From: Planctomycetales bacterium
GTDB lineage: Bacteria; 4484-113
DNA length: 64,000 bases
NCBI GenBank assembly: GCA_030606285.1
Contig: JAUWGS010000001.1
Location: forward strand, 240,696-304,695
Reading direction: 5' to 3'
Shown: in pieces, positions 40,132 through 48,844 of the stretch
Position numbering within the stretch: the first letter of the stretch is position 1
Layout of the letters: the number at the start of each line of letters is the position of its first letter
Program-made: the position numbers and the translations under genes
The notes under the pieces: model-generated
Told to the model about the DNA's origin: nothing
What the model saw: only the letters and a program-made list of their open reading frames with translations
The model's database searches: none

Positions 40132-43100
40132 CTACCCCCCAATCGTCGCAACGCCATCGGTCACCGTAATCGTCGTCGGCAGCCACCAGGAAGCGCCGCT
40201 GCTGAATAGGTCGGCGCCGGAGTTGTGCTGCGAAACCGAGCCGCTGAAATACTGCGTCTGCTCGTATTCCGTGCCCGGATTGACAATCACGCGAAGCTGG
40301 CAACCCACCACGCGCGGAGGTATCGGCGGGTCGGCGTCCGGGTCAGCTTGGTCATCAGTGTAGTAGTTCACGCCGATTTCATACGTACCTTCCTCAAACA
40401 GGCTGGTTTCCGCATCGGGCGTGCACGTGAAGTTCTCCGGTCCGTAACCTTCCATGTTATCCACGTCCAGGTTGCCCGAGTTGATACCCTTATGTCCGTA
40501 GTAGCTCACGTCGCCGCTTGGGTCGCGAGCGTAGAGGTCAATATCGCTGCCGCCACCCATGTTCCACGTTAGCGTCACCCGGAAGATTAGCTCGCGCGTA
40601 AACTCCACCTCCATCGGCGCGCTGTAGGTCGTTCCCAGCGCATTGGTCGCCTTTATCTGCATCACGTTCAAGCCCGGCACCAGCGCGACCTTCTTGTCGA
40701 AGTTGCCGCTGACATCAACCGAGAATATCTCCTCACTGCCGTTGTGCATCACGAGGATTTCCGGCCCGTCGAGGTTCAGCACCTGACCTGCGATGTGGTA
40801 GATGCCGTTGGTCTCGTCGGTCTCATTGTCAAACTGGCTCATCGTGATGGAGATATCGGGAACCTCCAGCACGTCGCCGGTGTAAGCTGGCAAAACGACG
40901 TTTACCGTTACCGGCACCAGCGCAATGACCGTCACTTTATTCGTCGTTGAAAGGCCACGTGCCGAGAACGTTACTACCTTCCAGCCCGTCGGGACGTTGG
41001 AAAGGACGTAGTAGCCACCTGGATTTGTGATGTCCGTAATGACACCTTCGTCTCCCTCCACCTGCACGTTCACGTTGGCGATTGGCTCGTCGTTGGTGTC
41101 ACGCACCTGGCCGATTATTGCACCGTGGAACTCAAACGGATTGAAGATGAAGTCTATGTCGGTTGTATCGCCCGCATCTATCTGCACGTCATTCAGATTC
41201 GTCGTGTCGCCGTTTTCGCTCACCAGCCAGAAGTCCCAGAGGCCGGGTGGCAGGTCGAGGTTGTCCAGGTTCAGGTCGAAGTCCAGCAAGTCCCAGGTAA
41301 TCCACACGTCGCGGTCGGGATCGCCCGTATCGTTCATACCGATAACGATGCGCTCCGTACCCTCAGCATTGTTGTCCGGATTGTTGTCGTGCAGGTTCCC
41401 GACGTGCTCCTGGATGATGTCCGTCGGGCTGTCGGTGCCAAAAAATAGCTCCAGCCAGTCACCGGCGCAATCGGGCAATTTCTCCTTAATGGCATCGTCT
41501 ATGTACCCCTTCACGTTGTCGGTAATCTCGTTCTTGATGCCCTGCACCGGGTCTTCATAAATCTCCTCGGCGCGCTCGACGAACTTGATGCCCTTCTCAG
41601 CCATGTCCATCCCTTCGCCGATACCGGGTATGGCGGTCTTCACCACCTCCTGGTAAAACTCCGCGCCCTTCTCCAGGGCTTCGGCACCTTCACGATGTGT
41701 GATGTCAATCGGCCGGAAGTTTTGGTCCGTCGCACGGTCGGCAAACCGGCTCTGAACCTCGTACTCCCCCATCCCCGAAGCATGGATCATATCGTTGTAT
41801 ATCGTGCTGCCCGCGGTGTCGAAGTCGCCGGTGTAGAGCTTGTCCCGGAACTCCGCTGCGCTGTAAGGAGTTCCATCCGTCTGTCGCGGGAGCCGCGATA
41901 CCGGAAGCACGTAGTCGTAGAACTGCTCCCAGTCCGAAGCCGAGTAATCCTGCGTGAGCTGCTGAATTTTCTCGCGCTGCCGCCCGCCGCTTCCGCCGAG
42001 GAAGCTGAAGAACCCCCACAGTTTGTTGAGCATGCTCCCCGCGCCGGACGTCTCTTTCAGGCTTGACGGCACGTGGGTGGGGAACAGCATCTCCGCTGCG
42101 ACCTTCGTCGCTTCCTCCATCCCCAGCAGCTTATTCTGCAAAAACTCCAGTTCCAGCATCTCCTCGTAGCTAAGGTCGGTATCGCGGCTGAGAAGCTCGT
42201 CCGTGAACCCGTTACTCAACATCTCCATGTTGGTAAGCTGGTAGAGCGTGTTTACTGTGGAGAAGTAGGCGATTGTCTGCGCCGCCTCGAACGTGTTATC
42301 CGGAATCGGTGCAACTTCGCGCACGTCGCCGTCAATGTAGCTGAAGTTGATGCCACGGCTGTCGATGCCTTCTTCACCCTGATCGTCAACCGAAACCACC
42401 GAGTATTCGGCACCAGCGATGCTGTCCTGGATGCTGTAGGTGGGATATATGCCGGGGCCGTTGTTCATTTCCCGGCGCATCAACGTTTCGTTGAGCTTCA
42501 GTCTTTCGCCAACACCAGTCAGGCGGTAGACGTTGTAGCCTGTGAGCACGTTGCCGTAATTGATGGCCAGGGGCGTGATATCAGCGATACCCACCGTGCC
42601 GCTGCCGTCGCCGTCCACGGGGCGCTCGTAATCGTCCTCGGTGCCGTCAGTCGTATCTTTGCCATAGTAGACCGCGACAGGTGTTATGTCGGCGATACTC
42701 ACGGTGCCGCTCAGATCGTAGTCGCCCGCATTGCGCTCTTCCCAGACAACCTCTATGACTCCACCGCCTATGTCGGTTACAGTCACAGGGACGATGCTGC
42801 GGGAAGTGCGCGGCGCGCGGCATGTCTCCTTGTCGACTGCTCGCACGAACGGCGTTGGCGAGAAGGTCACTGTGAACAACTCGCCGCTGCCGCTGATTCC
42901 ACCAGATTCCTGCGGTCGGATGCGGGCAAATCCGAGCACGACCTCGCCGGGCTCTTCGCTGATGGAAAATGCGATCGTGTCGTCCTGCGGCAGAAGCTCG
43001 CCGCGCTCCATATCGAGCGGTGTCATCTCGCTGGCGGGATAGCGCAGCAAGAAGTACGCGTGCTCGCAATCCGTAAGATCGCGGGCAATGACTCGTGCCG

Positions 43101-43299
43101 TCATCCCGTCAACGACAAGCTCGAACCGTCCGTCGTCGGGTACAGGTGTAAGCCCGTCCTCGCCCAGCGTCACCAGTTTGAGCGACTCCACATCAGCCGG
43201 TGCCGCAAGCTGCGGTGTCACCGAGCGCGAGCTTCCCCCACAAGCTGACAGCGCAAGCGCTGCTGTCAGCAGCAATAGCAGAAAAACACAGCGTTTCAT
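40132..43299 (-). CDS. Large lipoprotein with dockerin-like repeats and carboxypeptidase-regulatory domain
   Basis: About 1,055 residues from MKRCVFLLLLLTAALALSAC (canonical lipobox), with GGAGGT upstream. A cohesin-like or Ig-like N-terminus (about 30-170) leads to two dockerin-like calcium repeats, GDYDLSGTVSIADITPVAVYYG and GDGSGTVGIADITPLAINYG, and then a fibronectin-like stretch (GYNVYRLTGVGERLK). A long helical middle (about 290-630) follows, next a carboxypeptidase-regulatory beta-sandwich (GAIIGQVRDTNDEPIANVNVQVEG...PGGYYVLSNVPTGW). The C-terminal region (LTWNMGGGSDIDLYARDPSGDVSYYGHKG) resembles YfaP/DUF2135. Surface exposure is likely; the role is unknown. Confidence 0.75.
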   Translation of the reverse strand: MKRCVFLLLLLTAALALSACGGSSRSVTPQLAAPADVESLKLVTLGEDGLTPVPDDGRFELVVDGMTARVIARDLTDCEHAYFLLRYPASEMTPLDMERGELLPQDDTIAFSISEEPGEVVLGFARIRPQESGGISGSGELFTVTFSPTPFVRAVDKETCRAPRTSRSIVPVTVTDIGGGVIEVVWEERNAGDYDLSGTVSIADITPVAVYYGKDTTDGTEDDYERPVDGDGSGTVGIADITPLAINYGNVLTGYNVYRLTGVGERLKLNETLMRREMNNGPGIYPTYSIQDSIAGAEYSVVSVDDQGEEGIDSRGINFSYIDGDVREVAPIPDNTFEAAQTIAYFSTVNTLYQLTNMEMLSNGFTDELLSRDTDLSYEEMLELEFLQNKLLGMEEATKVAAEMLFPTHVPSSLKETSGAGSMLNKLWGFFSFLGGSGGRQREKIQQLTQDYSASDWEQFYDYVLPVSRLPRQTDGTPYSAAEFRDKLYTGDFDTAGSTIYNDMIHASGMGEYEVQSRFADRATDQNFRPIDITHREGAEALEKGAEFYQEVVKTAIPGIGEGMDMAEKGIKFVERAEEIYEDPVQGIKNEITDNVKGYIDDAIKEKLPDCAGDWLELFFGTDSPTDIIQEHVGNLHDNNPDNNAEGTERIVIGMNDTGDPDRDVWITWDLLDFDLNLDNLDLPPGLWDFWLVSENGDTTNLNDVQIDAGDTTDIDFIFNPFEFHGAIIGQVRDTNDEPIANVNVQVEGDEGVITDITNPGGYYVLSNVPTGWKVVTFSARGLSTTNKVTVIALVPVTVNVVLPAYTGDVLEVPDISITMSQFDNETDETNGIYHIAGQVLNLDGPEILVMHNGSEEIFSVDVSGNFDKKVALVPGLNVMQIKATNALGTTYSAPMEVEFTRELIFRVTLTWNMGGGSDIDLYARDPSGDVSYYGHKGINSGNLDVDNMEGYGPENFTCTPDAETSLFEEGTYEIGVNYYTDDQADPDADPPIPPRVVGCQLRVIVNPGTEYEQTQYFSGSVSQHNSGADLFSSGASWWLPTTITVTDGVATIGG

Positions 43300-43395
43300 G
43301 CCAAACACCTCCACACTGGAGTATCTGTATTGTATCTTATAGACAAGTTATACTCAAACCGCTGGGCCCGGTGCAGCGGGAGCATCGCCGGAGCG

Positions 43396-43902
43396 CTATA
43401 GCAGTTCGCCTTCTTGCACGATTGCCCGTATGCTCTCAATGACCTCATCTACAGCCGCTGTGACATCAGGATGCATGTTTTCTGAAACGGTTAGATTGTC
43501 CGCAATCTCAACAGTGAATATGCGTATGCCCCGGTCGTCGGGCATATCAAGGCCGATAGTGCGGCCGAACTCCACTGCTGACTTGAAGCCGATGCCATGG
43601 CTTGTGAGCAGTCTTGACGTTGATTCCAGATCATCCATGCCGATCTCGCGGACAGTTCCAACAGCGTACTCACCGGTCATGATGGAATCAACGACTATCA
43701 CTCCGTCAAAGCCCGCAAGCTTTTCTGTGAACTCGAAGCCGGCCTCTGTAGCGACATCCATAACGATCTCAACACCTTCAGGAGTGCGGGGAGGATTCTT
43801 CTGCAGCTCTTCAATCACAACCAGGCCTACCCGGTCGTCCGAGAGCACCGGGTTGCCCACGCCGAGTATCATTAACCTTCTCATTGAATCCTTTTTGGCC
43901 AT
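43396..43902 (-). CDS. [NiFe]-hydrogenase maturation protease, HyaD/HycI family
   Basis: The protein has 168 residues. GVGNPVLSDDRVGLVV holds the first nickel-binding acidic residue, VIVVDSIMTG the second, and LLTSHGIGF the histidine ligand. The enzyme clips the C-terminal peptide of the hydrogenase large subunit after Ni insertion. MvhA upstream carries a 26-residue extension past its last metal ligand, a suitable substrate. The gene follows the mvhA terminator on the same strand and has its own TATTCT 11 bases before the ATG. Confidence 0.9.
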   Translation of the reverse strand: MAKKDSMRRLMILGVGNPVLSDDRVGLVVIEELQKNPPRTPEGVEIVMDVATEAGFEFTEKLAGFDGVIVVDSIMTGEYAVGTVREIGMDDLESTSRLLTSHGIGFKSAVEFGRTIGLDMPDDRGIRIFTVEIADNLTVSENMHPDVTAAVDEVIESIRAIVQEGELL

Positions 43903-43950
43903 CCTTCCCGTCTAGAATACCACGCTCAATCCTGCCGTCCACGTATAAGA

Positions 43951-43977
43951 AAGAGGGAGAGACTTACCCTCCCTCTT
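43951..43977 (-). terminator. Terminator at the end of the hydrogenase operon
   Basis: On the minus strand AAGAGGGAG pairs with CTCCCTCTT (9 bp, loop about 9) and is followed by a T-rich stretch (TCTTATACG). It lies about 40 bases after the mvhA stop and separates it from the maturation protease gene. Confidence 0.75.
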
Positions 43978-44014
43978 CGATCATCGTTCAAACAAAAGCC
44001 GGTGGTGCGCTACT

Positions 44015-45484
44015 TCACTCCCGGCGTATGCTGTCCAGGAGGTTACCCTCCTTATCGTACAGGCGCACTTCGAGTGGCATTTGCCCCGGCAATGAATGCG
44101 TCGCGCAGGCAAAGCACGGGTCGTATGCCCTGAACGCCATCTCAACCATGTTCAGCATCGGTTCGGTAACCTCCGCTCCGGCTTTAATGACCCCCTGCGC
44201 CGCCTTCTTAATCGACATACAAATTGCACCGTTGTTGTTTGTGGTGCCGACGATCAGATTCGCCTTCTGCACAATTCCCTTCTCGTCAGTAATGTAGTGA
44301 TGCGTGAGTGTGCCGCGCGGGGCTTCAACGATGCCCACGCCTTCGGTCGGTTTCTCCGTCGGGATAACGCGGTAGTCTGGACCCGTGATATCGGGATCCT
44401 GTGCCAGCTCCAGGAAGCGCTCAGCTGCATACATTATCTCAATAACGCGCGCCCAGTGGGTAGCAAGCGTGGCGTTCACCGGCTTACCGCCGAGCGTGTC
44501 GTAGAAGCGCTCATATTGCTCCTGTGCCAGCGGGGTGGCCATCCCGTCCGCTACGTTCAGGCGTGACAGCGGGGTTGCGCGGTAAATCCCTGAATCCTGA
44601 CCATCCACCAGGCCCTTCCAGCCAATGGACTTGATGTACGGGAACTTGAGGTAGGACCATGGCAGGACACACTCCTCTACAACATCGAGGTAATCCTTGG
44701 GTTCGTACTTAACGATTTCCTTACCCTCGGTATCGGTGACTCTTACCTTGCCATCGTAGAAGTTTATGTGGTTATTCTCATCAACCATCCCCATGTTGTG
44801 GCACGTGAGCACATAGGGATCGGAAAGGATGAGATCCACATACTCCTTTTTAGCGAGCACGAAGTCATCCACTACTTTGAGTGTGAACTTCGCGAACTCA
44901 AGCTTGTGCTTCGCAATCTCCAGGATGCGATCGTGATCTTCCTTGTCTGTGAGACCCTTGCTCATTCCGCCGGGGAGCATGTTGACCGGAATCACCGGCT
45001 TCCCGCCCAGAATCTTCGCAACTTCGTGACACTCAATGCGCGTGCGAATAACTTCCTTGCCAATTTCGACGCCCACTTTGTGAATCACGCCGAGGATATT
45101 GCGAACCGCGGGGTCAGCATCCGGTCCCATCACGAAGTCGGGGCCGCCCAGAGCGTAGAAATGCGTCGTATGGTCGCCCAGCATGAAGGCGCTGTACTGC
45201 AACTCACGCAGTTTCCTGGCGGTTGGCGGAAGCTCCACATGATAGACCGCATCGCCGGCTTTGGCCGATGCTGTAAGGTGAGCCTCCGGACAGACACCGC
45301 AGATTCGGCTCGTTATGCGCGGCATCTCCTCCACTGGCCGGCCTTCGGCGAACTTCTCGAAGCCGCGTAGCTCCGGTACCTGGAAAAAGACGTTATCCAC
45401 GCTTCCGTCGTCATTGAGGAAAATCTCTATTTTCCCATGGCCTTCAAGGCGTGTAATCGGGTCGATGGTTATTCGCTTGGTCAT
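44015..45484 (-). CDS. mvhA: [NiFe] hydrogenase large subunit, MvhA-like (group 3c type)
   Basis: The protein has 489 residues. Ni-Fe ligands lie in RICGVC (about 60-65) and DPCFACATH (about 455-463). Twenty-six residues after the final His form the peptide removed during maturation. TIDPITRLEGHGKIEIFLNDDG and HTTHFYALGGPDFVMGP are typical of F420-non-reducing (Mvh/Vhu) hydrogenases. It activates H2 and passes electrons to MvhG. Its ATG overlaps the mvhG stop (ATGA). It is the last gene of the operon, before a terminator and the maturation protease gene. Confidence 0.95.
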   Translation of the reverse strand: MTKRITIDPITRLEGHGKIEIFLNDDGSVDNVFFQVPELRGFEKFAEGRPVEEMPRITSRICGVCPEAHLTASAKAGDAVYHVELPPTARKLRELQYSAFMLGDHTTHFYALGGPDFVMGPDADPAVRNILGVIHKVGVEIGKEVIRTRIECHEVAKILGGKPVIPVNMLPGGMSKGLTDKEDHDRILEIAKHKLEFAKFTLKVVDDFVLAKKEYVDLILSDPYVLTCHNMGMVDENNHINFYDGKVRVTDTEGKEIVKYEPKDYLDVVEECVLPWSYLKFPYIKSIGWKGLVDGQDSGIYRATPLSRLNVADGMATPLAQEQYERFYDTLGGKPVNATLATHWARVIEIMYAAERFLELAQDPDITGPDYRVIPTEKPTEGVGIVEAPRGTLTHHYITDEKGIVQKANLIVGTTNNNGAICMSIKKAAQGVIKAGAEVTEPMLNMVEMAFRAYDPCFACATHSLPGQMPLEVRLYDKEGNLLDSIRRE

Positions 45485-46476
45485 TTCGTCTCCTTCTTAG
45501 CCCCAACAAGACGCCGCCTTACCAGATACGAATGTGACATGCTGAAGCGATAGAAAAGACCCGCTGGGTCAACGATTTCATCAATGACGCGCTGGATCTC
45601 TTCCTCGTCTTCGCTCTCAAGAACCGAGCCAATGGCGGATATCATCTTGGCTCCCTGGTCGTAGACATCCGCGCATGGACCGTAGCAGCCACGGCAGGGC
45701 ATTCCGGCGTTAATACAGCGAGCCTCGCAGCCGCTGCGGGTCGCCGGTCCCATGCATATAATTCCCTGCTCCAGCAGGCATTGCTCGGGATCCGGCGCTA
45801 CGTATTCATGCGGGCGTTTGAATCTTTTAATCTTCGTCTCTTTCCTCTCCCGGGGACACTCGTCGCACACGGACTTATTGCCCGCCCCGATGACGCTACC
45901 GGTGGGAGGAAGTTCTCCCGATACAATCGCTTCAATAGCAGCCCATGTGGTATTCTCCGCCGGTGGGCAGCCCGGTATGAAATAATCCACATCGACGATA
46001 TCGGACAGCTTCCGCACTGTTTCCCAGAACTCCGGCAGGTAGAGTTCGTAGCCGTTCTCCGTATGTTTCGTCTTCGGCTCGATTCTGTCGGGATTCACCG
46101 TGCTCTGACTCTCATGGTAGGCGCGGTCAAATACCTCCTCCTTGCTGTAGAAGTTCGCAAGAGCAGGGATACCGCCTTCGTAGGAACAAGAACCGTAGGC
46201 TATGAGTATCTTGGACTTCTCGCGCAGAAGATGGGCGATTTCTTCGGCTTCCGAGTTGCGGATCGCGCCGTTGAAAAAAGTCACATCGATGTACTTGTCC
46301 GGATAGGCCTTCACATCCTTGTACTTGAAGTCTGCGATGCACGGCCATAAAACGATATCGGCAAGTTCATCAACAATCAGAATCTTCTCGCCAATCTCCA
46401 GCATACTGATATCGCAGCCTCCACAGGAGGCAGCCCAGTAAACTCCGAGTTTCAGCTTTTCTTTAGGTTGTTCCAT
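45481..46476 (-). CDS. mvhG: [NiFe] hydrogenase small subunit, MvhG-like
   Basis: The protein has 331 residues. The proximal-cluster region is GVYWAASCGGCDISMLEIGE, with further cysteine blocks AYGSCSYEGGIPALANF, GCPPAENTTW and CDECPRERKE. ICMGPATRSGCEARCINAGMPCRGCYGP completes the three-cluster relay of group 3 small subunits. There is no Tat signal, consistent with a cytoplasmic enzyme. It carries electrons from MvhA to MvhD/Hdr. A gap of 77 bases without a gene separates it from mvhD. Confidence 0.94.
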   Translation of the reverse strand: MEQPKEKLKLGVYWAASCGGCDISMLEIGEKILIVDELADIVLWPCIADFKYKDVKAYPDKYIDVTFFNGAIRNSEAEEIAHLLREKSKILIAYGSCSYEGGIPALANFYSKEEVFDRAYHESQSTVNPDRIEPKTKHTENGYELYLPEFWETVRKLSDIVDVDYFIPGCPPAENTTWAAIEAIVSGELPPTGSVIGAGNKSVCDECPRERKETKIKRFKRPHEYVAPDPEQCLLEQGIICMGPATRSGCEARCINAGMPCRGCYGPCADVYDQGAKMISAIGSVLESEDEEEIQRVIDEIVDPAGLFYRFSMSHSYLVRRRLVGAKKETK

Positions 46477-46563
46477 AAAGAAAACTCCAGATGGTTACCA
46501 TATCCGGTGCCCCGGCTCCCCGAAACCCGAGAAGGCCAGAAGCTTCGGGATCTACATCCATAA

Positions 46564-47040
46564 TCACTTCGGTTCGAAGTTCTTGCGCCAGTTGAGTGGA
46601 CCGAGCTTACGAACCTTCTCCGTCATATCGGTGACAACCTTGGCGTACTTGTGGATCTCCCCGGCGGATATCCATTCGAGTCGCAGTCGTTCATCCTCCA
46701 CGCCAAACTGCGAAAGCATCTTCTTGAGAAGCGAAATCCTCGCCACTGTCTTGTAGTTGCCGCTAATGTAATGGCACTGTCCGGGATGGCACCCGCCTAT
46801 GAGCACACCATCCGCGCCTTCTGCGAATGCTCGCATAACGAAAGATGGGTCCACTCGGCTCGAACACATTACACGGATGATACTGACATTGGGCGGGTAC
46901 TTAAGGCGACTTGTGCCAGCCATATCAGAAGCCGCGTACGTGCACCACCAGCATAAGAAGCCGATGATTTTTGGCTCGAAGGGAACGATCCCTTCAGCGG
47001 TGTTTGCCGGACTCTTTTCGGCAGCTGTTATATCAGCCAT
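46564..47040 (-). CDS. mvhD: Hydrogenase/Hdr linker iron-sulfur subunit, MvhD-like
   Basis: About 158 residues from MADITAAEK, preceded by AAGGAG (the ORF track GTG overlaps that site). [2Fe-2S] motifs typical of MvhD are GFLCWWCTYAASDMAG, IRVMCSSRVDPSFVMRAFAEGADGVLIGGCHPGQCHY and EWISAGEIHKYAKVV. In methanogens MvhD connects hydrogenase electrons to HdrA. Here it lies directly after the NuoG/HdrA fusion gene, so it probably docks on that C-terminal HdrA half. Confidence 0.93.
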   Translation of the reverse strand: MADITAAEKSPANTAEGIVPFEPKIIGFLCWWCTYAASDMAGTSRLKYPPNVSIIRVMCSSRVDPSFVMRAFAEGADGVLIGGCHPGQCHYISGNYKTVARISLLKKMLSQFGVEDERLRLEWISAGEIHKYAKVVTDMTEKVRKLGPLNWRKNFEPK

Positions 47041-47053
47041 AGATTCCACTCCT

Positions 47054-48844
47054 TCACGACATCAAGAGAGCAGCCAATTCCGCCTCTATTTGAGCATCAT
47101 CGAAGCCGCGCTGGGTAATGGCACCGCTTGGGCAGGCAGCAACACAGCATCCACAAGCCTTACAGAGCACATCATTGATGACGGAAATGTGCTTCTCCTC
47201 ATCATAAGAAATAGCTCCAAACGGACACACAACCATGCAAGTCTTGCAGCCGGTGCATACTTCCTCGTCAACCACTGAAGTAATCGGTTCGAGGGCTACT
47301 TCACCCGCATCTATCAAGCTCATCGCAGCCGCAGCCGCGGCAGCACCTTGAGCCACGCTATCGGGAATGTCTTTGGGCCCCTGAGCACACCCGGCGATGA
47401 AAATCCCGTCTGATAGGGTGTCAACAGGTGCAAGCTTGGGATGCTTCTCCATAAAGAAGCCGTCAGCCTTGCTGGTTATCTTGAATACGCGGGCTATCTC
47501 CTCCGCATCCGCAGTCGGTTCAAGCCCTACAGATAGAATCACCATATCTACCGGTAGCTCGCGCGGCACACCGAGAAGGGTGTCCTCGCAGCGGACATAC
47601 AGCTTCTTGCCCTCCGCGCGCTCTGCGGTGGCCAGCGTAGGCGCGCTGCTCACCTCCACACCCTTGCCACGGATGAAATGCACGCCTTCTTCAAGCAGCC
47701 GATTGTAAAACTCTTCATAACCGCTTCCGGGGCAACGCATATCAATGTACAGCTCGTAGATATCGGCGTCAGGGATCTTCTCTCTGATTAGGTGCGCCAT
47801 CTTCAGACTGTACATACAGCAGACGCGCGAGCAGTACTCGTTGAAGTTCTTGTCGCGGGAGCCGATACAGTGAAGGATGGCAACAGACTTGGGCTCCGTA
47901 CCGTCCTCCTTCACTAACGCGCCACCGGTCACGCCTGAGGCATGAGACATGTGCTCAAACTCAAGGGAAGTAATAACGTTGTCCAATCTGCCATACCCGT
48001 ACTGCTCCGCTCTCGCGGGATCGAAGGTCTTGAACCCGGTAGCAAGTATAATGCTGCCAACCTCCATCTCCTCGAAGGTGTCCTGCATCTCATAGTCTAT
48101 CGCATCAGGCTCGCAAACCTTAGAGCAAATCCCGCATCCGCCGGTCTGCATATGGATGCAACTTTGAGCATCAATGACCGGTATGCCGGGGATCGCCGCC
48201 GCGAACGGAATATGGATCGGTGTCGTCGGACCTAGCGCAAGTTCGGATACTACGTATTTCCGCCCGCGGATGTCCTCGACCTTTATGTGACCTGTCGGGC
48301 ATACATAGGCGCATGCGCCGCAGGCAATGCAAGTCTCTGATTCCCCTTCGAAAGGCGTTGAGACGTAACGCTCGGTTCCCCGTTTCACAAACGTAAGCGC
48401 ATTCGCGCCCACGACTTCCGCGCACACTCGCACGCATAGTCCGCAGTTGATGCATTGCTCCGAGGGCATCTCCTCAAAGCGGGTCGTATCCACACCGTAC
48501 TCGTGCGCCAGTTTGCGCACGACATCAACCTGCGAGTGGCGTGCGAGCATCAGTTCCAGCAGCATCTTGCGGTGCTTGATGACCTCTTCGGAGCGTGTCT
48601 GAACGACTATCCCGTCCCTCACGTTGTAGGTGCAGGCGGGCACCATCCGCGTTTTCCCGTGCACCTCAACTTCCACTGTGCATATTCGACAGGCGCCGTA
48701 CGGCTTGACGAACTTCCAGTGGCATAGGGTCGGGATATCGATCAGCAGGCGCTCGGCAACTTGGAGTATCGTCTCGCCTTCTCGCGCCTCAGTCTCGATA
48801 CCGTCGATGGTCAGCTTCAACAGTTTTTCACTGGTTTCTTCCAT
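47054..48844 (-). CDS. NuoG/HoxU-like ferredoxin module fused to the C-terminal half of HdrA
   Basis: The protein has 596 residues. Residues ~1-80 are a [2Fe-2S] domain (Cys41, 52, 55, 71). The following segment (ARHSQVDVVRKLAHEYG) occupies the NuoG His-Cys cluster position but lacks the cysteines. Two [4Fe-4S] motifs follow, CINCGLCVRVCAEV and CIACGACAYVCPTG. From about 215 onward it is HdrA: CIHMQTGGCGICSKVCEPDAIDYE (second cluster of the inserted ferredoxin), VGSIILATGFKTFDP, YCSRVCCMYSLKMAHL and FIAGCAQGPKDIPDSVAQ. The C-terminal ferredoxin has CTGCKTCMVVCP and CKACGCCVAACP. The N-terminal half of HdrA is a separate gene three genes upstream. It abuts nuoF exactly. Confidence 0.92.
   Translation of the reverse strand: MEETSEKLLKLTIDGIETEAREGETILQVAERLLIDIPTLCHWKFVKPYGACRICTVEVEVHGKTRMVPACTYNVRDGIVVQTRSEEVIKHRKMLLELMLARHSQVDVVRKLAHEYGVDTTRFEEMPSEQCINCGLCVRVCAEVVGANALTFVKRGTERYVSTPFEGESETCIACGACAYVCPTGHIKVEDIRGRKYVVSELALGPTTPIHIPFAAAIPGIPVIDAQSCIHMQTGGCGICSKVCEPDAIDYEMQDTFEEMEVGSIILATGFKTFDPARAEQYGYGRLDNVITSLEFEHMSHASGVTGGALVKEDGTEPKSVAILHCIGSRDKNFNEYCSRVCCMYSLKMAHLIREKIPDADIYELYIDMRCPGSGYEEFYNRLLEEGVHFIRGKGVEVSSAPTLATAERAEGKKLYVRCEDTLLGVPRELPVDMVILSVGLEPTADAEEIARVFKITSKADGFFMEKHPKLAPVDTLSDGIFIAGCAQGPKDIPDSVAQGAAAAAAAMSLIDAGEVALEPITSVVDEEVCTGCKTCMVVCPFGAISYDEEKHISVINDVLCKACGCCVAACPSGAITQRGFDDAQIEAELAALLMS

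Noticed and set aside
42073-43248. 391-codon plus-strand ORF
   Set aside because: It is antisense to the well-supported dockerin-like lipoprotein, has low-complexity Arg/Val/His-rich composition, no ribosome site and no recognisable domain; a GC shadow.
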